A stretch of 64,000 nucleotides of DNA from Flavobacterium aquicola (GTDB lineage Bacteria > Bacteroidota > Bacteroidia > Flavobacteriales > Flavobacteriaceae). Every line of letters starts with the position of its first letter. Position 1 is the first letter of the stretch. Below, in pieces: positions 56,302-63,650 of the stretch. Where the stretch lies: contig NZ_QUNI01000004.1 in assembly GCF_003385115.1 (NCBI RefSeq), positions 256,459 through 320,458 of the forward strand. Direction: 5' to 3'. The translations under genes were made by a program, and so were the position numbers. The notes under the pieces are model-generated. The model had not been told where the DNA came from and did not search any database. It was given only the letters and a program-made list of their open reading frames with translations.

Positions 56302-56667
56302 ATGAATAAAATCATATTTCTAACTTTTTGTCTTTTACTTTTATCTTGTCAAAAAGATGAAAAAAGAACTCTAACTTTTAGAGGCTGTAAAATTGAATAC
56401 ATGAATTACGGAAGCGGTCAAGATGAATCTGATCCAGATAATTTCATATCAAATCAATGGTTACTTGAATCAGCAAAACGCGAATTTGCATTATGTTTAT
56501 GTGATGAATATTTAAAAAAGCTAGATGCAGAAATCAAAAACAAAATTTTAGAAATATACAACGCAGAAGAAGAATATTTTGAGAAAGATTACCCGAAAAA
56601 TATAGCGTTTGACACCATTTTAAAAAAAAGAAAGGAAATTTTTAACCCAACAATTTTACTTGATTAA
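56302..56667 (+). CDS. small lipoprotein, unknown function
   Basis: 121 residues starting MNKIIFLTFCLLLLSCQKD, a lipoprotein signal with the Cys in LLSC. A longer frame begins at 56152, but it crosses a repeat element and would destroy the signal, so the ATG at 56302 is preferred. The mature part is charged and mostly helical, without a recognised domain. Confidence 0.7.
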   Translation: MNKIIFLTFCLLLLSCQKDEKRTLTFRGCKIEYMNYGSGQDESDPDNFISNQWLLESAKREFALCLCDEYLKKLDAEIKNKILEIYNAEEEYFEKDYPKNIAFDTILKKRKEIFNPTILLD

Positions 56668-56698
56668 AGTTATCAGTAACCAAAATGCCAATAGGAAA

Positions 56699-56725
56699 GT
56701 TCACGAGCGTGACGCTCACACTAGC
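56699..56725 (-). repeat. GCTAGCGCGAGCG hairpin element (module A), inverted copy
   Basis: GTTCACGAGCGTGACGCTCA and then CACTAGC, the complement of the module found at 57558, 58296, 60509 and 63538. Confidence 0.75.
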
Positions 56726-56773
56726 AACTATTATTAACATTTTCAATTAAAAAAACAAAGCCTTAAACCAATT

Positions 56774-57253
56774 ATGAATATAAAAACGCTAGTTCTTTTA
56801 GCAGTAATAATCATTTTAATTTTAAATTATAAAAGAATATTGTCTTTGATTGAACATTACCAAGAACAAAGAGCTGCTAAATTTAAAAGAAGAACTGGTC
56901 TTGATTTATTTACACTTACACGAATATCTGCTCGTCCAAAAAACTTTTTATTTGGTTTGGAAATGTATATATTTCCAAAGCCTGTTTTTTATTTTGATGA
57001 CAATAATTTGTACCGCATAAAATTAAAAGAGCCTATAATTAAACATGCTCTTTCTACAATTAACGAAGTACGGAGGACTTCCATTACAATTAACGAAAGA
57101 AGAGTTTGGGAAATAATCATCAATGATTCCGGCAAACAAATAAATTATAGGCTTAGAAGTAATTATGATAAATTTGATTTGTTTTTGGAAAAAATAAAAG
57201 AAAATCCAAACGCAATCGTGGATTCAAAATATGTATGGGGTATTTTTGAATAA
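56774..57253 (+). CDS. small membrane-anchored protein, unknown function
   Basis: 159 residues with one N-terminal membrane segment (LVLLAVIIILILNY) followed by a basic and soluble C-terminal part that is rich in beta-type residues. No family is recognised. It stands between two copies of module A, one of them inverted. Confidence 0.65.
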   Translation: MNIKTLVLLAVIIILILNYKRILSLIEHYQEQRAAKFKRRTGLDLFTLTRISARPKNFLFGLEMYIFPKPVFYFDDNNLYRIKLKEPIIKHALSTINEVRRTSITINERRVWEIIINDSGKQINYRLRSNYDKFDLFLEKIKENPNAIVDSKYVWGIFE

Positions 57254-57294
57254 TATCACAATATAAAAACTTAAATGATTTTAAAATTAGAAGC

Positions 57295-57537
57295 ATGTCA
57301 ATGAAGGAAGAACACAAACTTATACTAAACCTAATACAGTCTTATTTAGAAAAAAATCCAAGCCAAAGATTTGGGCAAGCACTTTTTAATCTTGGCATTA
57401 ATGAATTTCAGGAAACCATAGATCCAAGAAATCCAAATTATAACATAAGAGACATTCATGGGGATAGTGATTTAAAAATCGTTGAAAGGATTAAAAACAG
57501 ATTGGATCTTTTTGAATCTCAAAAAAACAAAAAATAA
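57295..57537 (+). CDS. 80-residue soluble protein, unknown function
   Basis: The sequence has a LNLIQSYLEKNPSQRFGQAL block followed by FNLGINEF, and a NIRDIHGDSDLKIVERI block. The density of conserved-looking residues suggests a real small protein family, but I do not recognise it. The start could be ATG 57295 or 57301. Confidence 0.65.
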   Translation: MSMKEEHKLILNLIQSYLEKNPSQRFGQALFNLGINEFQETIDPRNPNYNIRDIHGDSDLKIVERIKNRLDLFESQKNKK

Positions 57538-57557
57538 ACTTTACTTCTTTACCTGTA

Positions 57558-57596
57558 CCCGCTAGCGCGAGCGTCACGCTCGTGAACGCAACGAAA
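57558..57596 (+). repeat. module A repeat
   Basis: CCCGCTAGCGCGAGCGTCAC, then GCTCGTGAACGCAACGAAA. The centre is a hairpin (GCGAGCG / CGCTCGT). Confidence 0.85.
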
Positions 57597-57621
57597 AGAC
57601 ATAACAAAACATCCTAAATTT

Positions 57622-58101
57622 ATGAATACAATTACCTACTTAAAAGATGTGCCATTATTTAAAAAAGTTTTAGGGTTCGCTCTATCTTTTTTTGGTCTGT
57701 ATGCATTTTTATTACTCAATATTATATTTGGAGCAATTTTTCTCACATTAGGCATAAACTTTTTGTTGACCGAAGGTTCTGAAATCAATTTACAGAATAA
57801 CACCTATAGAAATATAAAATCATTATTCGGTTCCCATTTTGGAAAATGGCAACCTTGCCCAGAATTTGAATACGTTTCAGTTTTTAAAACTAAAGAAAAC
57901 CAAACAATTAGAGTTGTAACTGCGGAAACCACAATGCAGAGTGATGTAATTGTATTGAATCTCTTTTACAAAGGCAATAAGCATATTACTTTTTACAAAA
58001 CTCAAGATAAAACAGACGCTTTTAATGTAGCAGAAAAGTTCAAATCTATTTTTAAAATTGATATTCTTGATGCCACTGGAAGTGAAAAAAGATGGCTGTA
58101 A
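57622..58101 (+). CDS. small membrane protein, unknown function
   Basis: 159 residues with two adjacent hydrophobic segments near residues 15-50 (FALSFFGLYAFLLLNIIFGA, FLTLGINFLLT) and a C-terminal soluble domain. It has the overall layout of the 56774-57253 protein without clear sequence similarity. Confidence 0.62.
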   Translation: MNTITYLKDVPLFKKVLGFALSFFGLYAFLLLNIIFGAIFLTLGINFLLTEGSEINLQNNTYRNIKSLFGSHFGKWQPCPEFEYVSVFKTKENQTIRVVTAETTMQSDVIVLNLFYKGNKHITFYKTQDKTDAFNVAEKFKSIFKIDILDATGSEKRWL

Positions 58102-58120
58102 AATAATAGAAATCTAAAAC

Positions 58121-58262
58121 TTTGAATTGAATTCATTAGGTTTTACGTGTAGTTTGTCATTCCGACGTAGGAGGAATCTCCATTAGAAACTCGACAAAGA
58201 TGGGCGATTTTGATTACGGAATTACTTGCGGAGATTCCTCCTACGTCGGAATGACAAACTTT
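58121..58262. repeat. module B repeat with 31-base perfect inverted arms
   Basis: Starts TTTGAATTGAATTCATTAGG. Perfect complementary arms lie at 58151-58181 and 58230-58260 (AGTTTGTCATTCCGACGTAG and 11 more bases), with a 48-base loop. Further copies are at 60546-60715, 62831-62942 and 63575-63650. Confidence 0.9.
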
Positions 58263-58295
58263 GTGAATAATATAATTGATTGGGCACACACTACT

Positions 58296-58337
58296 GCCCA
58301 GCTAGCGCGAGCGTCACGCTCGTGAAAGCAACGAAAA
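58296..58337 (+). repeat. module A repeat
   Basis: GCCCAGCTAGCGCGAGCGTC, then ACGCTCGTGAAAGCAACGAA. Nearly identical to the copy at 57558. Confidence 0.85.
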
Positions 58338-58438
58338 GTATTTAATTCGAAGAAAATGAAAAACCTTTTGCTTATTTTTAAAACAAGAATTTGGCAAAAT
58401 AACAGCGATGCAATCGTTAATAGTATACATATAACAAA

Positions 58439-59053
58439 ATGAATCACAGCAGTATTCAATCATCAGAAAAGGAAATTTTATTTCATTTTTTTAATCAGGT
58501 TCACCCTATTTCAAAAGAAGACTTTGAACCCATTGCAAATGTCTGCAAAAAGAGTACTTATAAAAAAAATGAAATAATTTTAGATTTTGGGCAAATTGAG
58601 ACTAAAACCAGTTTAGTATTAAAAGGTGCTGTTCATCAATATGTAATTGTAGATGATAATTTATGTACAATCGATTTTTCGCTTGCCGGCATGAGCTATA
58701 ACTGTTTTACAAGTTATGTAGAAAACTCACCTTCAAACCAAATACAAGAAGCTCTTACCGATGTAGAAATTATATTTATCGAAAAATCGGACGCTGAAAG
58801 ATTGTTACTGGAAAATCATGCTTTCTGTTACATCTACACTAAATTATATGAACAGGTTCATTTGGAACGTGAAAAGAGATCCTTGGTATTACAGCATAAA
58901 AATGCTTATAAAAAATTTGAAATGTTCTTGCTTTCAATCGCAAAATCGGAAGACTTTTTAAAAGAAATTCCTCAAAAACTAATTGCCAACTACCTCAGTA
59001 TAACCCCTGAAACTTATAGTCGAGTTAAGAAAAAATACCTTAAAAAGACTTAG
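58439..59053 (+). CDS. Crp/Fnr-family transcriptional regulator
   Basis: 204 residues: a cyclic-nucleotide-binding-like beta barrel (about 15-125) and a C-terminal helix-turn-helix with IPQKLIANYLSITPETYSRV. No cysteine cluster typical of oxygen sensors is seen. The signal and targets are unknown. It lies upstream of the esterase gene in the same direction, with an 87-base gap and a -7-like box TATTTTTG at 59107-59114. Confidence 0.9.
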   Translation: MNHSSIQSSEKEILFHFFNQVHPISKEDFEPIANVCKKSTYKKNEIILDFGQIETKTSLVLKGAVHQYVIVDDNLCTIDFSLAGMSYNCFTSYVENSPSNQIQEALTDVEIIFIEKSDAERLLLENHAFCYIYTKLYEQVHLEREKRSLVLQHKNAYKKFEMFLLSIAKSEDFLKEIPQKLIANYLSITPETYSRVKKKYLKKT

Positions 59054-59140
59054 CACCTGATCTGAATTTCTTGATTTAGAATAAGTTTTACTGTATAGAG
59101 TTACTTTATTTTTGTAAAAAAAATATTAAACTTTATACAT

Positions 59141-59929
59141 ATGCGGTATTCATTATTACTACTATTTTTATTTATCAGCTGTAGTAAAGCTGACGATTTT
59201 GAGATTATTGGCACTACGGAGCAGTTTGTCTTACAATCAACCATACATAAAGAAGATTACGTTATTTATGTGTATCTGCCACAAAATTATAGTTCGGAAC
59301 CCATTAATCAATTAGTAATTGGTTTAGATGGTGATTTCCAATTCAATACTATTTCTGAGTTAATTTCAAATAAAGTCCAGAATGGCAGTATGCCGCCATC
59401 TGTATTTATTGGTATTGGCAATGGTAAAGAACGAAATAGAGACTACACACCCACAGTATATGAAAAAGGTTCAGGCGGGGCTGACAATTTTTATTTGTTT
59501 TTAAAAGAGGAATTAATTCCTGAATTAGAAGCAAGATATAATATAGACAAGTCTAACAATAAAACATTAATTGGTAACTCCTTTGGCGGGTTATTTACAC
59601 AGTATGTTATGGCCAAGGACAGACTGTCAAATCCCTTTGACAAATTTGTGGCTATTGGAACATCTTATTGGTATGATTCGGGCATAATTTTCGAATACGA
59701 AAAAAAATATGCAGCTACACATACGGATCTGCCCGTAAAATTTTTCAATGGTATGGGAACCTTAGAAGGAGGTGTTTCACTGGGATCGTTTGAGCAAATG
59801 AATAAAATATTAGACAGCAGGTCTTTTTCAAACTTTAAGCACAAATCAGAGTATATAAAAAAAAGCGGCCATTCAGAAGCAGCTAATGAAGGATTTAAAA
59901 AAGGATTAGATTATGTATTTAGCAATTAG
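59141..59929 (+). CDS. alpha/beta-hydrolase lipoprotein (esterase D / Fes-like)
   Basis: 262 residues with a lipoprotein signal (Cys14 in FLFISCSK). The hydrolase core has the nucleophile elbow GNSFGG (Ser147) and a C-terminal His in GHSEAA, as in esterase-D-like and enterochelin-esterase-like enzymes. Substrate unknown; siderophore or acyl ester are the usual options. It overlaps the next gene by 17 bases. Confidence 0.88.
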   Translation: MRYSLLLLFLFISCSKADDFEIIGTTEQFVLQSTIHKEDYVIYVYLPQNYSSEPINQLVIGLDGDFQFNTISELISNKVQNGSMPPSVFIGIGNGKERNRDYTPTVYEKGSGGADNFYLFLKEELIPELEARYNIDKSNNKTLIGNSFGGLFTQYVMAKDRLSNPFDKFVAIGTSYWYDSGIIFEYEKKYAATHTDLPVKFFNGMGTLEGGVSLGSFEQMNKILDSRSFSNFKHKSEYIKKSGHSEAANEGFKKGLDYVFSN

Positions 59930-60494
59930 AAAAACCGTTCTTGTTATTTTTATTTTATTGTATTGCAATTTTGCTTTCTCTCAAAACGGCAGAAAAAACA
60001 ATAATTCGCTAGAAGGAGGGGCAATTATTGCCGGCGATGAAACTATCTATTATGGTATATATAGTAAATATACCGTGCCTTTATCCCAGCACAAACATTA
60101 TTTTACATTAGGAATGTCATTTGCAGCTTATTTTGATTTTAAAGGCGAATCAGAACCATTAGCTTATTTAAAAAATGATGTTGATATGCGGTTGATACCG
60201 ACAATAAATTTAGGCTATTCTTTAAATTTCGGCAAAGTACAGCTCAATTTTGAAATCCCAGTGGGTGCCAGTTTTGCATATACGAAGGGAACCTTAGTAA
60301 ATGAACGTGCAGGATTCGAAATAGATTATTCGAACAATGAAGCATTTATAAATTATGGTTTACTTTTTGCTCCAAAATATAAGATAAATGACACCAATTA
60401 TATCGGTCTGTATGGTTTTTTACCTTTAATAGATGACAAAGCACAATCAGGTTATCAATTTGGAATAGGATGGACTAAAACTTTTGCTAATTAG
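59913..60494 (+). CDS. small outer-membrane beta-barrel-like protein
   Basis: 193 residues with a signal peptide (VLVIFILLYCNFAFSQ) and alternating hydrophobic/hydrophilic strands ending in an aromatic-rich C-terminus (YQFGIGWTKTFAN), the pattern of a small outer-membrane barrel. It overlaps the esterase gene by 17 bases, which implies translational coupling and a joint function, but no family is recognised. Confidence 0.72.
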   Translation: MYLAIRKTVLVIFILLYCNFAFSQNGRKNNNSLEGGAIIAGDETIYYGIYSKYTVPLSQHKHYFTLGMSFAAYFDFKGESEPLAYLKNDVDMRLIPTINLGYSLNFGKVQLNFEIPVGASFAYTKGTLVNERAGFEIDYSNNEAFINYGLLFAPKYKINDTNYIGLYGFLPLIDDKAQSGYQFGIGWTKTFAN

Positions 60495-60508
60495 TTAGAG
60501 CATTCTCT

Positions 60509-60546
60509 CCCGCTAGCGCGAGCGTCACGCTCGTGAACGCAACGAA
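60509..60546 (+). repeat. module A repeat
   Basis: CCCGCTAGCGCGAGCGTCAC, then GCTCGTGAACGCAACGAA, joined directly to a module B. Confidence 0.88.
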
Positions 60547-60715
60547 TTGAATTCATTAGATTTTTACACATAGTTTGTCATTCTGAGGAACGAGGACACG
60601 AGCGAAAGCGAATTAGCGAAGCAATCTCCGTTAGAAACTCGACAAAGATTAGGGATTTTGATTACGGAATTACTTGCGGAGATTCCTCCTACGTCGGAAT
60701 GACAAGTTTGAGGAT
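60546..60715. repeat. module B repeat
   Basis: TTGAATTCATTAGATTTTTA, then ACATAGTTTGTCATTC; its right end matches the right arm of the copy at 58230. The left arm is partly replaced by another sequence. Confidence 0.82.
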
Positions 60716-60850
60716 TATTGGGATGTTAAAAAAGTCCTCTGCTAGGCGAGCAGCAGGCACGTGAACGCAGGATTGTGCGTACGAGCGGGACGCTCGCACC
60801 AGCGCTAACGACTACAATGGCAAAAAAATATGAAAAACTAAATTTCTCGC

Positions 60851-60947
60851 TTAGCCCCGATTACTTCGTCAGTTCGCTATCGCTCGTGTGCAACGAAAAG
60901 CAGGACTGAATTTTTTATGAAAATGAATTTTCTGCTCCTAAAAATTA
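60851..60947 (+). repeat. TAGCCCCGAT element, copy 3
   Basis: Begins TTAGCCCCGATTACTTCGTC, has GCAACGAAAAGCAGGACTGA and ends TTTTCTGCTCCTAAAAATTA. The ends match copy 1 at 44892 but the middle differs. Confidence 0.72.
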
Positions 60948-61030
60948 ATCCGATAGCGCAGATACAATCCCTTCCTTCAAAGACAAGCTATAAAACTATT
61001 TTTGCGACAAAAAAACTGTAAAACATAAAA

Positions 61031-61070
61031 AAAAAGAAAGGCTCTCTTTATCCAGAGAGCCTTTCTTTTT
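61031..61070 (-). terminator. terminator of narK
   Basis: Perfect 16-base arms (AAAAAGAAAGGCTCTC and its complement) with an 8-base loop, 35 bases past the narK stop codon, with a T-run on the minus strand. Confidence 0.93.
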
Positions 61071-61104
61071 ATACAAAAACATATACTTTTTTGTTTTTAT
61101 ATAT

Positions 61105-62487
61105 TTAAGATTTTACTGTTTGATACGCTAAATTCGCAGCTGCAGGTAATTTCTCTTCTTCTTTATCTTTAACTAAAAGTTTTATTGCCAAAACTACAAC
61201 TCCTGTAAATAAAATAATGAATCCTAATACATAAAAAGCACTAGTGTAATCAATTAAATCCTTAGTTTGTGATATTCCGCTTTCGTCAATTACATTTTTA
61301 GTAAATTTAACAGCTTTAGCTTTGAACAAGAAAGCAATCAACATTGCTCCAATATTCCCGCCTGCTCCTACAATTCCGGCAACACTACCTACTGCTTTTG
61401 GATTTACGAAAGGCACAAGACTATAGGTTGCTCCATTTGCCATTTTTAAACTCATTCCAAACAAAAACATTAAAAAGATTGCAAGCCCTAATTGATTTGT
61501 CATTCCAAAGAAAATAACGCCTACACCTTCTATAAGAAGCAGTAACGCAAGCAATAAATTTTTTCCCGAAAAACCATAACTTTTACCTACTTTGTCGGCA
61601 ACAATCCCTCCTAATGGTCTTGCAAAAATATTGATCAATCCAAAAATACCTGCACAAATTCCTGCTGTTTTCAAACTAGCGCCGAAAGTATCTGTAAAAT
61701 AAATTGGGGCAAAATTATCAATAGTGATTTCAACTCCAAAACAAGCTGCATAAGCAATGGTCAAAACCCAAGTACGATAATCCTTTACAGCCAGCATAAA
61801 TGTATTTTCTTTATTCTCTGTTTCTATTCCAAGTTCTTTATAATTACCATTTGGCAAATCTTTGGTAAATCTGAAATATAAAAAAGCAAAAACCAATAAC
61901 ATTACTCCAGGAACAATCATAGCATATCTCCAGCTATCCTCTTTAGTACACACTCCTAATCCCACAAATCCAGCTGCAATAAGAGGCATGGTAATATTAG
62001 CTAAACCAGCACCTGCATTACCGAATCCTCCTGCAGTAGCGTTGGCAGTTCCTTTAATAGATGGGGCAAACATTACTGAAGTATGAAATTGTGTGATAAC
62101 AAAAGAAGCTCCAATAACTCCAATAGCTAATCTAAAAAATAGGAAACTTTCATAAGTTTGTGAAGTACCAATTAGCAAGACTGGTATGGAGCAAATCGCT
62201 AATAACCATGTATAAATTAGTCTTGGTCCAAATTTATCTACCAATCGGCCTATTAATAATCTGGCGATGATAGTTGCCGATACCGACGCAATTTGAATGT
62301 TACCCAATTGGTCTTTTGTCAGGTGCAATTGCTCTTTAGCGATTGGCATAAGTGATGCCATACCAAACCATGCAAAAAAGCAAAAGAAAAATGTTAACCA
62401 TGTAATGTGGAAGGTACGCATTTGAACTCCTTTGCCACTAAAAATGTTTAAACTCGAAAGCGGTTGATTTGTTGAAATTGAACTCAT
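61105..62487 (-). CDS. narK: NarK-type nitrate/nitrite transporter (NNP family MFS)
   Basis: 460 residues with twelve membrane segments. The NNP signature is visible in TANATAGGFGNAGAGLAN and in the second repeat (VAGIVGAGGNIGAML). It transports nitrate and/or nitrite across the inner membrane. No nitrate or nitrite reductase gene is in the window. On the minus strand a promoter (TTTG at 62565-62568, TAAGTTTG at 62534-62541, 23 bases apart) lies about 50 bases upstream. Confidence 0.93.
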   Translation of the reverse strand: MSSISTNQPLSSLNIFSGKGVQMRTFHITWLTFFFCFFAWFGMASLMPIAKEQLHLTKDQLGNIQIASVSATIIARLLIGRLVDKFGPRLIYTWLLAICSIPVLLIGTSQTYESFLFFRLAIGVIGASFVITQFHTSVMFAPSIKGTANATAGGFGNAGAGLANITMPLIAAGFVGLGVCTKEDSWRYAMIVPGVMLLVFAFLYFRFTKDLPNGNYKELGIETENKENTFMLAVKDYRTWVLTIAYAACFGVEITIDNFAPIYFTDTFGASLKTAGICAGIFGLINIFARPLGGIVADKVGKSYGFSGKNLLLALLLLIEGVGVIFFGMTNQLGLAIFLMFLFGMSLKMANGATYSLVPFVNPKAVGSVAGIVGAGGNIGAMLIAFLFKAKAVKFTKNVIDESGISQTKDLIDYTSAFYVLGFIILFTGVVVLAIKLLVKDKEEEKLPAAANLAYQTVKS

Positions 62488-62533
62488 ATCAAAAAAATTT
62501 TATCGTTTAGTATTTTTTAATTTTTCTAAGCTT

Positions 62534-62568
62534 CAAACTTACGTCTAAGTATTTTACTTATTTACAAA
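62534..62568 (-). promoter_or_regulatory. narK promoter with internal palindrome
   Basis: On the minus strand TTTG (62565-62568) and TAAGTTTG (62534-62541) are 23 bases apart. Between them lies the perfect palindrome TAAGTATTTTACTTA (62546-62560), placed to act as an operator. Further TAAGTA half sites occur at 62629 and 62643. Confidence 0.55.
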
Positions 62569-62594
62569 GCAAAATTAAGAGCTTTGTTTGGAAC

Positions 62595-62618
62595 AAAAAC
62601 TGCCAAAACGCAGTTTTT
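62595..62618. promoter_or_regulatory. inverted repeat upstream of narK
   Basis: AAAAACTGC / GCAGTTTTT arms with a six-base loop, directly upstream of the narK promoter. It may be a regulator site or a terminator of unknown transcript. Confidence 0.45.
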
Positions 62619-62721
62619 AGAAAAAAATTAAGTATTTATACGTAAGTATATTAATTTAGGTAAATTTCAACAGCCTTCCCCGCTAGCACGAGTGCAATGT
62701 CATTAATGTAAAGTTTTTTTT

Positions 62722-62787
62722 GACCTCAGAGAGGTCTAATGTTTACAGAAATAATATTCGATTTTTGATAATGACCCCAGCGGGGTC
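62722..62787. repeat. pair of 15-base palindromes
   Basis: GACCTCAGAGAGGTC (62722-62736) and GACCCCAGCGGGGTC (62773-62787), each followed by AATGTTT, 51 bases apart. Their arms covary while the pairing is kept, which points to a structured RNA or DNA element. Confidence 0.7.
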
Positions 62788-62830
62788 GAATGTTTCTGAG
62801 TAACGTACAACCCGATAGGCGGACATAGTA

Positions 62831-62942
62831 TTGAATTCATTAGATTTTTACACACAGTTTGTCATTCCTAAGAATTATTAGATACTCGACAAATATTGGA
62901 TTTTGATTGCGGAATTATATGTGAGATTCCCCCAACGTTAGA
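62831..62942. repeat. module B repeat, degenerate
   Basis: TTGAATTCATTAGATTTTTA, then CACACAGTTTGTCATTCC, with a right part (GGAATTATATGTGAGATTCC) that no longer pairs well with the left. Confidence 0.75.
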
Positions 62943-62962
62943 TTATTATTGAAGAAAACATT

Positions 62963-62992
62963 AAACGACCGAATAATTTCAGTCGTTTTTTT
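62963..62992 (+). terminator. orphan terminator hairpin
   Basis: The arms AAACGAC and GTCGTTT followed by T residues. No gene ends just upstream on the plus strand, so it may be a relic of a lost gene. Confidence 0.6.
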
Positions 62993-63079
62993 ATAATTTT
63001 AATCTACGGGGAAAATCCCAGTTATTGTTATCTATAATTTATCAAATTAGAATAAAAAATCAACTTAAAAAATTAAACT

Positions 63080-63505
63080 ATGGCAATTATCAATCCTTCT
63101 ATTAACTTCAATGGAAATGCCGAAGAAGCATTTCTATTTTATAAATCAGTATTTGGCGGAGAGTTTGCAACAATCATCCGTTTTAAAGATATTGCAAGTT
63201 CTGAAAATCCAGTTTCAGATAATGAGGCAAATAAAATAATGCATATTACCTTACCCATTGGGAATAATATTTTAATAGCCAATGATGTTCCAGAAATATT
63301 AGGCAAAGTAAACGAAAATGAAAACAGATCTAAAATGGCAATTACCGCAGAAAGTCGTGAAGAAGCTGATCATTTATTTAACGGACTTTCAGCCGGAGGT
63401 ACTATTGAGTACCCTATTGGCGACAGTCCATGGGGATCTTATTTTGGTATGTTTAGAGATAAATATGGTATTGAATGGATGATTGATTTTAATCCAAAAA
63501 AATAG
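63080..63505 (+). CDS. VOC superfamily protein (PhnB/glyoxalase-like)
   Basis: 141 residues of the PhnB-like vicinal-oxygen-chelate group: AIINPSINFNGNAEEAFLFY opening, FGGEFATIIRFKD and the closing WGSYFGMFRDKYGIEWMIDF motif. Members bind metals or small ligands; the function here is unknown. It stands alone between repeats. Confidence 0.9.
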   Translation: MAIINPSINFNGNAEEAFLFYKSVFGGEFATIIRFKDIASSENPVSDNEANKIMHITLPIGNNILIANDVPEILGKVNENENRSKMAITAESREEADHLFNGLSAGGTIEYPIGDSPWGSYFGMFRDKYGIEWMIDFNPKK

Positions 63506-63537
63506 CAAAAATATATAAATAGAAATCAGTCATCATT

Positions 63538-63572
63538 CCCCGCTAGTGCGAGCGTCACGCTCGTGAACGCAA
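63538..63572 (+). repeat. module A repeat
   Basis: CCCCGCTAGTGCGAGCGTCA, then CGCTCGTGAACGCAA. It is followed at once by a partial module B. Confidence 0.85.
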
Positions 63573-63574
63573 GA

Positions 63575-63650
63575 TTTGAATTTAATTCGTTAGGTTATAC
63601 CTGCAGTTCGTCATTGCTGAGGAACGAGGAATCATGATTACGTTATTTAT
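63575..63650. repeat. module B repeat, partial
   Basis: TTGAATTTAATTCGTTAGGT, then TATACCTGCAGTTCGTCATT. Only the left part resembles the other copies; the right arm is missing. Confidence 0.65.

Larger units (their letters stand above)
60495..61104. other. gene-free region composed of repeats
   Basis: 610 bases made almost wholly of repeat modules: A (60509-60546), B (60546-60715), a degenerate inverted A (60779-60807), a TAGCCCCGAT element (60851-60947), a GCGCGGATT-type element (from 60949) and the narK terminator (61031-61070). Confidence 0.85.
62488..63079. other. gene-free region upstream of narK with regulatory and repeat sequences
   Basis: 592 bases holding the narK promoter and palindromes, a partial module A (62678-62696), two 15-base palindromes, a module B (62831-62942) and a terminator (62963-62992). 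No ORF is credible. Confidence 0.78.

Noticed and set aside
58357..58443. 28-codon frame MKNLLLIFKTRIWQNNSDAI and on, directly upstream of the Crp/Fnr gene.
   Set aside because: Too short, no sequence feature, and its end overlaps the next start codon. More likely chance.
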